Shown: piece by piece, positions 43,239 to 52,493 of the stretch
Layout: the number at the start of each line of letters is the position of its first letter
Position numbering within the stretch: the first letter of the stretch is position 1
Source of the DNA: Alistipes sp.
GTDB taxonomy: Bacteria > Bacteroidota > Bacteroidia > Bacteroidales > Rikenellaceae
Length of the DNA: 64,000 nucleotides
Reading direction: 5' to 3'
Assembly (NCBI GenBank): GCA_020026435.1
Contig: JAHHQK010000003.1
Location: 76,185 to 140,184 of the forward strand
The notes under the pieces: generated by a model
What the model was told of the DNA's origin: nothing
The model's database searches: none
Seen by the model: only the letters and a program-made list of their open reading frames with translations
Position numbers and translations under genes: made by a program

Positions 43239-45686
43239 CTATTGCATTCCGCCACCCATCACACCGCCGCCCTGGTTGCCGCTGCGGTTGCTCTCCACGT
43301 CGTCGTTGACAATGGAGCGGGCGGTCGACTTGACACGTATGTTCTGTTTGCCGAAATTCCAGGTGAGGCGCAGGTTGAACATACGGCTCTGGAAGGAGGC
43401 TCGGGTGAGGGAGTAGTGGGTCGGGGTCTGCTGGATCATCTCATGAGAGACGGTTCCGGTGAAGGGGTTGTAGACCATGAAGTTTATCTCGAACTTCTGT
43501 TTGAACAGACGCTGGCGCAGGCCCATGTAGTACCACACCATGGATTGCGAGTGGCCGTTGAGCATACCCCGGCCTGAGAAGTAGGTCTCGCCGCCCATGA
43601 AACGGGCCTCCTTCCACAGGGCGAAGTCCACGTTGAAATTCTGGTTGAAGGCGAAGAAGGAATTCGAGAGATTCATTGGCCGCAGTTCATATTTGGTATA
43701 GTCGCCGTTGGCACTCAGTGATACGCCCAGCTTCAGGGACGGTCGCCACGAAAGAGCCGTCGAAAAGCCCACGGAGCGGCTTCTTACGTCGTTGCTGTAG
43801 GTGTTGTGCTTCACACCGTCGGGACCGGTCAGGGCGTAGTCCGAAGTGGAGTTGTTCGAGATGAAGGAGTGCAGGTCGAGCATCAGACTCCACTTGGGGG
43901 AGAAATGGCTGTACTTGAGCGTGAGGTTGTGCTTGATGGCCGCCTCCAAAGCGGGGTTTCCGTAGCGGTCCTCCGTCGGGGAGACGATCACCACGGCGGG
44001 CGACAGCTGCTCGATACCCGGACGGTTCAACCGCTGGGTGTAGCTCAGCGAGAGGATGTGCGAACCCTTAGGCATGTATGTGAGACTGACATAGGGGACC
44101 ACGTTGAACTGCCGGTTCTCGAACGAGTAACGCTCGTGATCCTGATCCTCGGCTTCGGCGTCGTTCCAGGTGCGTTCCATGCGTGCGCCGAGTCGTCCCG
44201 ACAGTTTGGGAAGCGTGAATCCGTAGCCGGCGTAAAGTGCCATGATGTGCTGGTGGTAGTCCAGATCCGAGAATGAGGAGTTGCTCCACGAACCCTCGGC
44301 GTCGGGACGTTGGAGGGCCGTCATGGGGGAGGTGTTGTGGCGGTAGATGTGCTTCATGCCCACCTCGAGCTTGTGGATCTTGGTCAGCGGGTTGACATAG
44401 TCGGCCTGGAAGGTGTTGCTCAAGGTGCGGCCTTCGCTCCACTGGTGGAGCTGGTGGGTCAGATCCCCGGAGTAGATGTGGAGGTTGTCGCTCTCCTTAG
44501 GCGAGATCTCCAGCTCGTCGGAGAAGGTCAGCGTGTGACCCTCACGGCCGAATTTATGCTCGTAGTTGAGCGAGACGCTTCCGCCCGTATGTTTGTTCAG
44601 TGCGTCGAGGCTTTGGATAAACTGGCTCGTCGGTTTGAGGTCCTTGTCGGCTATCGTGTAGTCGCTGTCACCCGTATTGGTATATCGGCCTGCCCAAAAC
44701 CAGGCGTTGAGCGTCAGCAGATTGAGCGTGTCGGGCTGGAAGCTCATGTTGAGCGAGGCACCTCCGCCCCTAAAGGTGTTCTTCATGTTGCCTTCGGAGG
44801 TGTTGTAGGGATTTTGAGCCTGGTAGGTCTCCTGGCGGGAGAGGGTGGTCATCGAGTTGCTGCCGTCGTAGAACCAGCCGTTGAGGCCCATGGCGAATTT
44901 ACCCTTCTGGAGCGAGAACTGACCGCTGTTATTATACATGGTGGGCTCTTTCGAGAAGCCGAATCCTGCCGCGAGGCTGCCGTTGTAGCCGAATTCGTGG
45001 TGCTTGCGGACAGTGATCAGGTTGATGATGCCGCCTTCGCCCTCGGCGTCGTATTTCATCGAGGGGTTGGTGATTACCTCGATGCGGCTGATCTGGTCGG
45101 CGGGCATCGAGCGGATGATCTCCTTGAGGTTGTTGCTGAAGGCGGCCGAGGATTGGCCGTTGAGCAGTACCTTATAATTGCTTTGGCCGTTGAGCAGGAT
45201 ATTGCCGTCGCCGTCGATCGAGAGCTGGGGTACCTTGCGGATCACATCTTCGAGGGTCGAGCCCGAGGCTTGGGGATCGTCCTCGACCGAGTAGGAGAGT
45301 TTCTCGGCATCGCTCACCACGATCGGCCTTTGGGCCTTGATCTCCACACCCTCCATGGCGATGCCCTGCGACAGGGCTATATCGTTGAGTTGCAATCCTT
45401 CACGCGGGATGGTCGTCTCGCGTACCAAAGGCGAGTAGCCGACCATCGAAACCGACAGTGTATAGACTCCTTCGCGAGGAAGATCCATCGAGAAACATCC
45501 GTCGGCAGCGGCTGCCACGGCATTGACGGGCTTCTGGTTGAGGAGTATGGCTACGGTGGCATAGCCTACAGCGGATTTGGTGGTGGCGTCGATGATTCGT
45601 CCGCTGATCTTGATACCTTGCGCCGCGTAGGCAAGCTGCCATGCAGAAAGGAGCATCACAAGAAATAGGGTCGATAGTTTTCTCAT
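43239..45686 (-). CDS. Outer-membrane beta-barrel receptor (CarboxypepD_reg + plug + OMP_b-brl_3)
   Basis: 815 residues with a signal peptide ending AYAAQG. Residues ~25-105 form a carboxypeptidase-regulatory-like Ig fold (KISGRIIDATTKSAVGYATVAIL). Residues ~120-225 form a TonB-plug-like domain (LEDVIRKVPQLSIDGDGNILLNGQSNYKVLLNG). The rest is an OMP_b-brl_3 barrel ending LTWNFGKQNIRVK. This architecture is common in Bacteroidota and is often linked with two-component or anti-sigma control and metal or peptide uptake; the substrate is unknown. The C-terminal tail is Gly/Met-rich (GGGVMGGGM). No SusD partner follows, so it is not a SusCD pair. Confidence 0.87.
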   Translation of the reverse strand: MRKLSTLFLVMLLSAWQLAYAAQGIKISGRIIDATTKSAVGYATVAILLNQKPVNAVAAAADGCFSMDLPREGVYTLSVSMVGYSPLVRETTIPREGLQLNDIALSQGIAMEGVEIKAQRPIVVSDAEKLSYSVEDDPQASGSTLEDVIRKVPQLSIDGDGNILLNGQSNYKVLLNGQSSAAFSNNLKEIIRSMPADQISRIEVITNPSMKYDAEGEGGIINLITVRKHHEFGYNGSLAAGFGFSKEPTMYNNSGQFSLQKGKFAMGLNGWFYDGSNSMTTLSRQETYQAQNPYNTSEGNMKNTFRGGGASLNMSFQPDTLNLLTLNAWFWAGRYTNTGDSDYTIADKDLKPTSQFIQSLDALNKHTGGSVSLNYEHKFGREGHTLTFSDELEISPKESDNLHIYSGDLTHQLHQWSEGRTLSNTFQADYVNPLTKIHKLEVGMKHIYRHNTSPMTALQRPDAEGSWSNSSFSDLDYHQHIMALYAGYGFTLPKLSGRLGARMERTWNDAEAEDQDHERYSFENRQFNVVPYVSLTYMPKGSHILSLSYTQRLNRPGIEQLSPAVVIVSPTEDRYGNPALEAAIKHNLTLKYSHFSPKWSLMLDLHSFISNNSTSDYALTGPDGVKHNTYSNDVRSRSVGFSTALSWRPSLKLGVSLSANGDYTKYELRPMNLSNSFFAFNQNFNVDFALWKEARFMGGETYFSGRGMLNGHSQSMVWYYMGLRQRLFKQKFEINFMVYNPFTGTVSHEMIQQTPTHYSLTRASFQSRMFNLRLTWNFGKQNIRVKSTARSIVNDDVESNRSGNQGGGVMGGGMQ

Positions 45687-45725
45687 TGCTTTACTTTTGT
45701 TTGTCGTTTAAAGTATTTGTTGTGA

Positions 45726-45757
45726 GAAAAGTAGTTTCTGTTTTTCGAGGGGACAAA
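45726..45757 (-). promoter_or_regulatory. Promoter for the receptor gene at 43239-45686
   Basis: On the minus strand, TTTG (45757-45754), 20-nt spacer, TACTTTTC (45733-45726). One mismatch in the -7 box (last G); 39 nt to the ATG. Confidence 0.5.
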
Positions 45758-45977
45758 TTAGTGAAAATTTTGGAATCTCCGTCAAATTTCCCCCTGAAAA
45801 TCTCCATAAACTCTCTTCTTTTGGGACTTTTGTACCGATGGCCCGTCGGCATAAAAGATTTTGGAACTATTATCCGATGGCAATATAGAAAAAAAAATGA
45901 TAGTGTGTATCGCAAAGTAGCTGTTTTTTAATCCTCTTGAATTTCTTGTATATGTGGGGGGAAATGCAAAAAAATCC

Positions 45978-45985
45978 TATCTTTG
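45978..45985 (+). promoter_or_regulatory. -7 element TATCTTTG upstream of the receptor gene at 46139
   Basis: A perfect TAnnTTTG box 153 bp before the ATG. The -33 position reads GTGG, so only the -7 box is well supported. The transcript would carry a long leader of ~145 nt. Confidence 0.45.
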
Positions 45986-46138
45986 TATAGGTGGGAGCAG
46001 CTTGAGGCAGGAAATGGATGTTTCGGAACATTCGTACTTTAATAAATATATAAGGGCCTTGCTTCGGATGATTCTTGCTGATACAACGCTGTCCCGGGTC
46101 GGGAGTCCAGGGAAGACTGCGAACTTTAATAGAAATTT

Positions 46139-48556
46139 ATGCCTAAAATATGTTTTGTACTGGCCGTTTTGTGGCTGATGATCGGACGGGTGGAGGCTCA
46201 ACCTTCGGTGGAGACGTTCCATCCATACGGTGAGGACGAAGAGGAGGAACGTGTGCTGCGTCCCGATTCGCTGTTGTTTTTCCGCGCCATACAGTCGGCC
46301 GAGGATCTCTACGGACGCATCACGGCCTTTGCAATGCCTGCGGTGGGTGTGCCGCGCCGTGGAGTCCGCTTCTACGAGGAGCGTGCGCGGGTCGATGGTG
46401 CCGAGATTCCCTACCGCTACTTCACGACCCTCAGACAGATGGGTGCCGAGGAATACACCCGCCCCGGACTGGGGATGATGGAAGGCGAGATCGGCGGTCG
46501 GGGCGGAGTGAGGATCTTCGACTTCGACACGGGGGAATCCCTGTTGCCGTATTATGCCGGGGTGAATTATGCGGATCGGGGCTATCGGGTGCGCGGCCGT
46601 ATGGCTGTGTCCCGCACCTGGAGGCGGGGTTGGCATCTGTCGGCCGCGGTTGACGGGCGCACGGGACGCGATGCCCGCATACGGGGTGTCTTTACCAATG
46701 CCCTGACGGGCGGATTCCGCCTGAGCCGGCATTTCGACGAGGATAACGAATTGGCCCTGCTTGTGGTCCTGCCCTGGAGTCAGAGGGGCGGCCGCTCGGT
46801 GTCGACCGGGGAGGCTTTTTCGCTGACGGGAGACCGCTATTACAATCCCGCGTGGGGCTTTCAGAACGGCAGGATCCGCAATGCTCGGGTGCGGCGCGAG
46901 ATGATCCCCGTGGGGGTGCTGTCGTGGCGGCGTCCGGTTTCGCGGTCGACCGACCTGGAGACCTTCGCGGCCCTCGAAGCGGGTGTCGGACGGCAGAGCG
47001 GCCTGGGGTGGTACGATGCCCGCACGCCCCTGCCGGACAACTACCGCTATATGCCTTCCTATGTGGGTGACCGGGCCACGGAGCTGGCCTGGCGCAATGC
47101 CGATCCCCGTTTCACGCAGATCGACTGGGACGAGCTGATCGCCCGCAACCGCATGAAGGACGGTCAGGCCGTCTATACGCTTGAGGATCGGGTCGAACGC
47201 CTCACCAGTATGCAGGCGGGTGTGATACTCCAAACGCGCATCGACGACCATACGTTGCTGGCCTATGGTGTGCGGGGACGCTATACCCGTTCGCGCCGCT
47301 ATCGCGAGATGCGTGATCTGCTGGGGGCCCGCTACATCGTGGACATTGACCAATACCTTGTCGACGACGACACCTACGGCAATATGCTCCAAAACGATCT
47401 GCGCCATCCCGATCGCAGGATCTTCCGGGGTGACCGGTTCGGGTATGACTATGCGCTGGTGGGGCGCAGCCTGTCGGCGGTGCTGCGGGCGGAGTACCAC
47501 ACCGACCTTCTGAGGGGTGAGGCCGCTCTGGAGGTGGGCGCGGAGTCGGTTTTCCGTCGGGGATTCTTCGAGAAGGAACTCTTCTCCGGTGAAAATTCCC
47601 TGGGGCGTTCTCGTGTGATGCGCTTTACACCCTATACGCTTAAAATCCTGGGCGGATACTCCTTCTCGCCGTCGTCCTACCTGCAAGCCGTCTTTACGGC
47701 CGCGGCGGAGACTCCCTCGGAGGATGATTTGTTCGTGCAGCCGCTCTACAACAACCGCACGGTGGATGATCCCCGTCCGCAGCGGATCTTCAGCGGAGAG
47801 GTGGGCTGGCGTTTTCGACGCCCGGTGCTGGATTTGCAGGTCACGGGATTCTATACCGCACGGTTTGACGATTGTGCCACGATGCGCTATTTCGACGACA
47901 CGTCGTTGACGTATGCCGACCTGGTGCTTTCGTCGGTCGATTATTCGGAGTGGGGTGTGGAGCTGGCGGCTCAGGTGAGGCTCTCGCGCCGCTGGCAGAT
48001 TGATGTGGCGGTGACGGGCGGACGCTATCTCTATGCGGACGACGCCCGTGTGGAGGTGCTTTCCGATACGGATAACCGCGTGCTGGATCGCTCGAAGGCC
48101 TGTTTGAAGAATTACCATCGGGGAAATATCCCTCAGGTGGCCGGATGTGCCGGGGTGGGCTATTGGGGCCATCGCGGATGGGGATTCCGCCTCTCGGCGG
48201 GATATGCCGCAGGACGCTACGGGGAGGTGTCGGCCCTGAGGCGCACGATGCGCGTGGTGCGGCAGGCCGATGTGACCGAGGAGGCGGCCCGCGAGATGAC
48301 CCGCCAGCAGAGGATCGACGATGTCTTCACGCTGGATGCCTCCCTCTCGAAGACTTTCTTTTTCGGGCACTCGCGGATGACGGCCTTTGTCTCCGTGCGC
48401 AACCTCACGGGATGCTGTGTACCCTATGCCGTCTATGAATCCTCGCGTCTGATCAGCCATCGGGTCGGCGATCGGCATTTCCGTTCGCCTCAACCCGACC
48501 GCATGACCTATTCCTCACCGCGTTCGTGCTTTGTGTCGGTGTCGTATCGCTTCTGA
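46139..48556 (+). CDS. TonB-dependent-receptor-like outer-membrane protein
   Basis: 805 residues. Signal peptide MPKICFVLAVLWLMIGRVEAQ, then an acidic stretch (PYGEDEEEERVL). Residues ~45-130 look like a plug domain in reduced form (ARVDGAEIPYRYFTTLRQMG, GRGGVRIFDFD). The remaining ~670 residues are a barrel of alternating strands, with VFTLDASLSKTFFFG and a C-terminal CFVSVSYRF ending in Phe as needed for Bam assembly. It lacks the usual carboxypeptidase-like domain and the strong plug motifs for TonB receptors, so it may be a divergent branch. It is rich in Arg, unlike the neighbour at 43239. Confidence 0.72.
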   Translation: MPKICFVLAVLWLMIGRVEAQPSVETFHPYGEDEEEERVLRPDSLLFFRAIQSAEDLYGRITAFAMPAVGVPRRGVRFYEERARVDGAEIPYRYFTTLRQMGAEEYTRPGLGMMEGEIGGRGGVRIFDFDTGESLLPYYAGVNYADRGYRVRGRMAVSRTWRRGWHLSAAVDGRTGRDARIRGVFTNALTGGFRLSRHFDEDNELALLVVLPWSQRGGRSVSTGEAFSLTGDRYYNPAWGFQNGRIRNARVRREMIPVGVLSWRRPVSRSTDLETFAALEAGVGRQSGLGWYDARTPLPDNYRYMPSYVGDRATELAWRNADPRFTQIDWDELIARNRMKDGQAVYTLEDRVERLTSMQAGVILQTRIDDHTLLAYGVRGRYTRSRRYREMRDLLGARYIVDIDQYLVDDDTYGNMLQNDLRHPDRRIFRGDRFGYDYALVGRSLSAVLRAEYHTDLLRGEAALEVGAESVFRRGFFEKELFSGENSLGRSRVMRFTPYTLKILGGYSFSPSSYLQAVFTAAAETPSEDDLFVQPLYNNRTVDDPRPQRIFSGEVGWRFRRPVLDLQVTGFYTARFDDCATMRYFDDTSLTYADLVLSSVDYSEWGVELAAQVRLSRRWQIDVAVTGGRYLYADDARVEVLSDTDNRVLDRSKACLKNYHRGNIPQVAGCAGVGYWGHRGWGFRLSAGYAAGRYGEVSALRRTMRVVRQADVTEEAAREMTRQQRIDDVFTLDASLSKTFFFGHSRMTAFVSVRNLTGCCVPYAVYESSRLISHRVGDRHFRSPQPDRMTYSSPRSCFVSVSYRF

Positions 48557-48597
48557 AAAAAGGACGGGGTCGGTATCTGCTTGGAGTAAAGACGGAG

Positions 48598-49356
48598 TCA
48601 GCGTCTGCGGGTGAAGATCTTCGAGGGGTAGCAGACGTCCGAGAGGAAAAGCCCCTGGGCGGGTGCGCCTCCGCTCGACCGCGAGAGATCCTTCGAGGCA
48701 ATGATCTCGCGGAAATCCTCGGGGGTGTAGCGTCCGCGTCCCACGTCGACGAGTGTGCCCACGATGGCGCGGACCATGTTGCGCAGGAAGCGGTCGGCAC
48801 GGATCGTGAAGCGCAGGACTCCGTCGGGCTGAAGATCCCAGCGGGCTGTGATGATGTGGCAGATGTTGGTCTTGTTGTTGGAGTTGAGCTTGGCGAAGGA
48901 GGTGAAGTCGTCGAATTCCAAAAGGAAAGCCGCCGCACGGTTCATTCTTTCGAGATCCAGATCGACGTAATACTGCCAAGTGCTTTCGCGGTTGAAGGGA
49001 TTCTTCTCAGGCTCGACAAAGTAGTGGTATTCCCTTTCGCGGGCGTCGAAACGGGCGTGGGCCTCGTCCGAAACCGCGCTGAGAGAGTCGATCGTGATGT
49101 CGGGAGGAAGTATGCGGTTGAGTTTGTAGCGCACCTGCTCGGGATCGGCCAAAGGGGCCGGGGTATCGAAATGAGCCACATAGTAGGAGGCATGGACACC
49201 CGTGTCGGTGCGGCCGGCTCCCGTGATGAGTGTCTCGGTGCGCAGAAGCGTTGAGAGTGCCCGTTCGATGGTCTGTTGTACGGAGGGTTGGTCGTTCTGT
49301 CGCTGCCAGCCGCAGTAGGCGGCGCCGTTGTATCTTAATTCCAAAAAATAGCGCAT
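48598..49356 (-). CDS. truA: tRNA pseudouridine(38-40) synthase TruA
   Basis: 252 residues from the ATG at 49356; a longer in-frame start (49755) reaches back through its promoter and was rejected. Catalytic Asp in GAGRTDTGVHA. Other family motifs: YCGWQRQNDQPSVQQ, KLNRILPPDI, AREREYHYFV and FLRNMVRAIVGTLVDVGRG. It converts uridines at 38-40 of many tRNAs to pseudouridine. It converges with the receptor gene upstream of it (41-bp gap) and has its own consensus promoter. Confidence 0.95.
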   Translation of the reverse strand: MRYFLELRYNGAAYCGWQRQNDQPSVQQTIERALSTLLRTETLITGAGRTDTGVHASYYVAHFDTPAPLADPEQVRYKLNRILPPDITIDSLSAVSDEAHARFDAREREYHYFVEPEKNPFNRESTWQYYVDLDLERMNRAAAFLLEFDDFTSFAKLNSNNKTNICHIITARWDLQPDGVLRFTIRADRFLRNMVRAIVGTLVDVGRGRYTPEDFREIIASKDLSRSSGGAPAQGLFLSDVCYPSKIFTRRR

Positions 49357-49376
49357 CGTTGCATGGTGATTTTCGG

Positions 49377-49407
49377 CAAAGATATTAAAAGACGGCCGCA
49401 GTGGCAA
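49377..49407 (-). promoter_or_regulatory. Promoter of truA
   Basis: On the minus strand, TTG (49407-49405), 20-nt spacer, TATCTTTG (49384-49377): a full consensus match, 20 nt before the ATG at 49356. Confidence 0.75.
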
Positions 49408-49678
49408 GCCGTCGACCGTCTTTTTCCCGAAAACCGCTTTTCGGGGCGAAGGATCCCCCGAAGAGAGCATATCGGGTGGACATCGGAACTCGGGCGGAAG
49501 AGAGGATCGGGGAGGTGCGGCTCTGTCTGCAGACTCGGGACGAAGAACCGAAGAGCGGATACGGCCTGCCGACGGTCTTCGGCGGCGTGAGGTGAGGAAG
49601 GATGACCCGAAAGTGCAATATTTTAAATTCAGGTGACGTTTTGAGCGTGACGGTGCGGGAAAATCCCCGCGAAATTCG

Positions 49679-49686
49679 TATCTTTG
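49679..49686 (+). promoter_or_regulatory. -7 element of the dapB-lepB-yigZ-uvrA gene run
   Basis: TATCTTTG 86 bp before the dapB ATG. No clear -33 element. It would drive the seven-gene run that follows. Confidence 0.5.
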
Positions 49687-49772
49687 CCGAATATGGCCGC
49701 CGTCAAGGCCCGACCCTCTGGGGACGGAATCCGGCGGGTAGTGAAAACAAATCAAAAAAGAAGAATGAAGCT

Positions 49773-50531
49773 ATGAAAGCAGCAATCGTAGGATATGGAA
49801 AAATGGGCCGCGAGATCGAGAAAATCCTCCTCGAACGCGGTCATGAGGTCGGTTTGGTCATCGATGCGGACAACGCCTCGCAACTGGATGCCGCCCACCT
49901 GAAGGGGATTGATGTCGCGCTGGAGTTCACGACTCCCGCAACGGCCTATTGCAATATCCGCACGTTGATCGAGTGCGGAGTGCCCGTCGTGAGCGGTACC
50001 ACGGGATGGACCGACCGACTGAAGGAGTTGGAGACGCTGTGCCGCGAGCGGGGCAGTGCCATGTTCTACGCTTCGAACTATTGCCTGGGTGTGAATCTGA
50101 TGTTCCGCATGAACCGTCAGCTGGCCGCTTTGATGGCCCGCGTCGGAAGGGACTACGGAGTGACGGTCAGCGAGGTGCACCACACCCAGAAGAAGGACGC
50201 CCCGAGCGGTACGGCCATCACCCTTGCCGAGCAGATCATCGGTGAACTGCCCGCAAAGAGCGGCTGGGTCAACTACGCCCCCGGTATTGACCACGCCACG
50301 CACCGCATCTCGTCGCCCGAAGAGGCTGCCGAGGGTGAGGTGGTCATCACGTCGAGCCGCGAGGGGGCCGTGCCGGGAATCCACACGGTGGTCTACGAAT
50401 CGGAGGACGACCGCCTGGAGCTGCGCCACTCGATCAAGAACCGCCGCACGCTGGCTATGGGTGCCGTGGTCGCCGCCGAGTTCCTTGTGGGTAAGACGGG
50501 TGTTTACACGATGGATGATCTTCTGAAATAA
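49773..50531 (+). CDS. dapB: 4-hydroxy-tetrahydrodipicolinate reductase DapB
   Basis: 252 residues from the ATG at 49773; an upstream in-frame ATG (49602) would place the start before the promoter. Dinucleotide-binding start MKAAIVGYGKMG, TTGWTDRL, the catalytic HHTQKKDAPSGTA (His-His and the substrate-binding Lys) and TSSREGAVPGIHTV. It reduces the DapA product with NAD(P)H in lysine and meso-diaminopimelate synthesis, needed for peptidoglycan. The shortened N-terminal glycine motif (GYGKMG) is typical of Bacteroidota forms. Confidence 0.95.
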   Translation: MKAAIVGYGKMGREIEKILLERGHEVGLVIDADNASQLDAAHLKGIDVALEFTTPATAYCNIRTLIECGVPVVSGTTGWTDRLKELETLCRERGSAMFYASNYCLGVNLMFRMNRQLAALMARVGRDYGVTVSEVHHTQKKDAPSGTAITLAEQIIGELPAKSGWVNYAPGIDHATHRISSPEEAAEGEVVITSSREGAVPGIHTVVYESEDDRLELRHSIKNRRTLAMGAVVAAEFLVGKTGVYTMDDLLK

Positions 50532-50538
50532 TCGGTCT

Positions 50539-51891
50539 ATGAATAGGATAAAGGAATTTTTCACGAACAAATGGGTGGGCTTCACCCTGGCGGCCACGCT
50601 CTATACGCTGTGGTTTGTGGTGTGGGTCGGCAATGCGTGGATGTTGCTGGGTCTGCCGCTGATCTTCGATTTCTACATCACGCGCCATATCTATCGCATC
50701 GTCGGCCTGCGCAACAAGGCTCTGTGCGAGAAGAGTATGATTTACAGAACGGTCTACGAATGGGTAAACGCCATTCTGTTCGCTGTGGTGGTGGCTTCGC
50801 TGGCCCATATCTTCCTCTTTCAGCTCTATGTGATCCCCACCTCGTCGATGGAGCACTCGCTTCTGGTGGGTGATTACCTCTATGTGAGCAAGGTGGCCTA
50901 TGGACCCCAGATGCCCAATACGCCCCTGTCGTTCCCTCTGGTGCACCATACGATGCCCTTCTCACAGACCAAGAAGTCGTTCAGCGAGGCCGTGAAGTGG
51001 CCCTATCACCGACTGAAGGGTCTTCGGAAGATCGAACGCAACGACGTGGTGGTCTTCAACTTCCCCGCCGGCGATACCGTACTGCTGGAGAATCAGGGTG
51101 CCTGCTACTACGATGTGCTGCGCGACTATCAGAAGTCGCTCGGAACGGTGGGCGGACGGGAACGTCTCTATAAGGACTACACGGTCATCTCGCGTCCGGT
51201 CGACAAACGCGAGAACTACATCAAGCGTTGTGTGGCCATTGCGGGCGATACGCTGGAGGTGAGAAACGGTGTGGTGATGATCAACGGCAAGGCCCAGGAG
51301 CCTGTCGAGGGACTGCAATACCTCTACGTGGTGCAGACCACCTCGCCCCTGTCGCGCTATACGTTGGACAACCTCCAGATCTCGGAGTTCTCGGGCAACG
51401 GCTATGCCTACTATGTCTATACGACGGCCCACGCCGCCGAGGAACTCTCGAAGCTGAGCAACGTGACCTCGGTGACGCGCCAGATCTACGATCCCAATTC
51501 GGATGTCTATCCCCACTGGATGCGCGACCGCTGGAGCCAGGACAACTACGGTCCGGTATGGATCCCGCGCAAGGGAGCGACCATCGCGCTGACCGACGAG
51601 AATATGAAGCTCTACCGCCGTTGCATCGAGACCTATGAGGGTCACCGTGTGGAGACGGACGATGAGGGTATCCTGATCGACGGCGTGCCCGCCGAGAAGT
51701 ACACCTTCGGGATGGACTACTACTGGATGATGGGCGACAACCGCCACAATTCGGCCGACTCGCGTTTCTGGGGTTTTGTGCCCGAGGATCACATCGTGGG
51801 CAAGGCCTCGTTCGTGTGGATGTCATTGGACAAGAACAAGAGTTTCCCGGATAACATCCGTTGGAATCGCATATTCCATAAAGTGAAGTGA
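50539..51891 (+). CDS. lepB: Signal peptidase I (LepB), long Bacteroidota form
   Basis: 450 residues, longer than the ~320 of E. coli LepB. Two membrane helices near 15-45 and 75-97. Catalytic Ser S103 in IPTSSMEHSL and the general-base Lys K229 in ENYIKRCVAIAGD; box E is GDNRHNSADSRFWGFV near 404-419. It cleaves Sec signal peptides on the periplasmic side. A ~150-residue insert separates boxes D and E (with LYVVQTTSPLS and ITVTR-like parts), as in other Bacteroidales. It starts 7 bp after dapB. Confidence 0.95.
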   Translation: MNRIKEFFTNKWVGFTLAATLYTLWFVVWVGNAWMLLGLPLIFDFYITRHIYRIVGLRNKALCEKSMIYRTVYEWVNAILFAVVVASLAHIFLFQLYVIPTSSMEHSLLVGDYLYVSKVAYGPQMPNTPLSFPLVHHTMPFSQTKKSFSEAVKWPYHRLKGLRKIERNDVVVFNFPAGDTVLLENQGACYYDVLRDYQKSLGTVGGRERLYKDYTVISRPVDKRENYIKRCVAIAGDTLEVRNGVVMINGKAQEPVEGLQYLYVVQTTSPLSRYTLDNLQISEFSGNGYAYYVYTTAHAAEELSKLSNVTSVTRQIYDPNSDVYPHWMRDRWSQDNYGPVWIPRKGATIALTDENMKLYRRCIETYEGHRVETDDEGILIDGVPAEKYTFGMDYYWMMGDNRHNSADSRFWGFVPEDHIVGKASFVWMSLDKNKSFPDNIRWNRIFHKVK

Positions 51892-52493
51892 AATTGGAGG
51901 ACAGTTATTTTACCATAGAGGCTCCCGCCGAGTCGACCTCGCGGGAGCGGAGCAGCAAGTTCCTGTCGTTTATCTACCCGGTTAAGACCGAGGAGGAGAT
52001 TCACGAACACCTGGATGCCCTGCACAAGAAGTATTACGATGCCACACACCACTGCTATGCGTGGCGTCTGGGACCGGACGGCTCGGCGTGGCGTGCCAAC
52101 GACGACGGCGAGCCGTCGGGTACGGCCGGAAAGCCGATCCTGGGGCAGTTGCTTGCCCACGAGCTGACGGATTGTCTGGTGGTCGTGGTGCGTTACTTCG
52201 GAGGCACGAAACTGGGTGTGCCGGGATTGATCGCCGCCTATAAGGAGTCGACGATCGACGCCATCGAGGCGGCCCGGGTGGTGGAGCGTACGGTGGATCG
52301 GCTGATTCATGTGGATTTCTCCTACCTGTCGATGAACGACATCATGCGCGTGATCAAGGACGAGAAACCCAACATACTCAAGCAGGAGTTCGACAACCTT
52401 TGCACGATGGAACTCTCGATACGTGAAAGTTTGGCCGATCAGTTGGTCGGCAAATTGAAAAAAGCGGGGGGTAGCATCCTCGAACAGGAGTAA
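51888..52493 (+). CDS. YigZ/IMPACT (UPF0029) family protein
   Basis: 201 residues. GTG start at 51888 overlaps the lepB stop by 4 bp (GTGA); there is no nearer ATG. The UPF0029 domain shows KFLSFIYPVKTEEEI, HHCYAWRLG, NDDGEPSGTAGKPILGQL and VRYFGGTKLGVPGLI; a C-terminal DUF1949-like part follows. YigZ/IMPACT proteins are linked to translation control; the bacterial role is not settled. Its stop overlaps the uvrA start (TAATG), so lepB, yigZ and uvrA are coupled. Confidence 0.9.
   Translation: MKLEDSYFTIEAPAESTSRERSSKFLSFIYPVKTEEEIHEHLDALHKKYYDATHHCYAWRLGPDGSAWRANDDGEPSGTAGKPILGQLLAHELTDCLVVVVRYFGGTKLGVPGLIAAYKESTIDAIEAARVVERTVDRLIHVDFSYLSMNDIMRVIKDEKPNILKQEFDNLCTMELSIRESLADQLVGKLKKAGGSILEQE

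Larger units (their letters stand above)
45687..46138. other. Divergent intergenic region between two outer-membrane receptor genes
   Basis: 452 bp, AT-rich. It holds a promoter facing left (45726-45757) and a -7 box facing right (45978-45985). A 54-codon frame from 46013 overlaps the next gene out of frame and is not convincing. Confidence 0.55.
49357..49772. other. Intergenic region between truA and dapB
   Basis: 416 bp. It holds the truA promoter (49377-49407), an inverted repeat AAAAGACGG/CCGTCTTTT (49387-49395 and 49416-49424) overlapping it, and a -7 box for dapB (49679-49686). No gene is supported. Confidence 0.6.

Noticed and set aside
45954..46178. A small plus-strand frame before the receptor gene at 46139
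   Set aside because: It overlaps the signal-peptide coding region out of frame and has no recognisable features; it more likely belongs to the 5' leader.
45977..48493. An 838-codon minus-strand open frame opposite the receptor-like gene
   Set aside because: Same shadow effect; no domain or signal, and the plus frame has a signal peptide and barrel features.
49387..49424. The inverted repeat AAAAGACGG/CCGTCTTTT as a terminator
   Set aside because: No gene ends next to it on either strand, and it overlaps the truA promoter; it may be chance or an operator.
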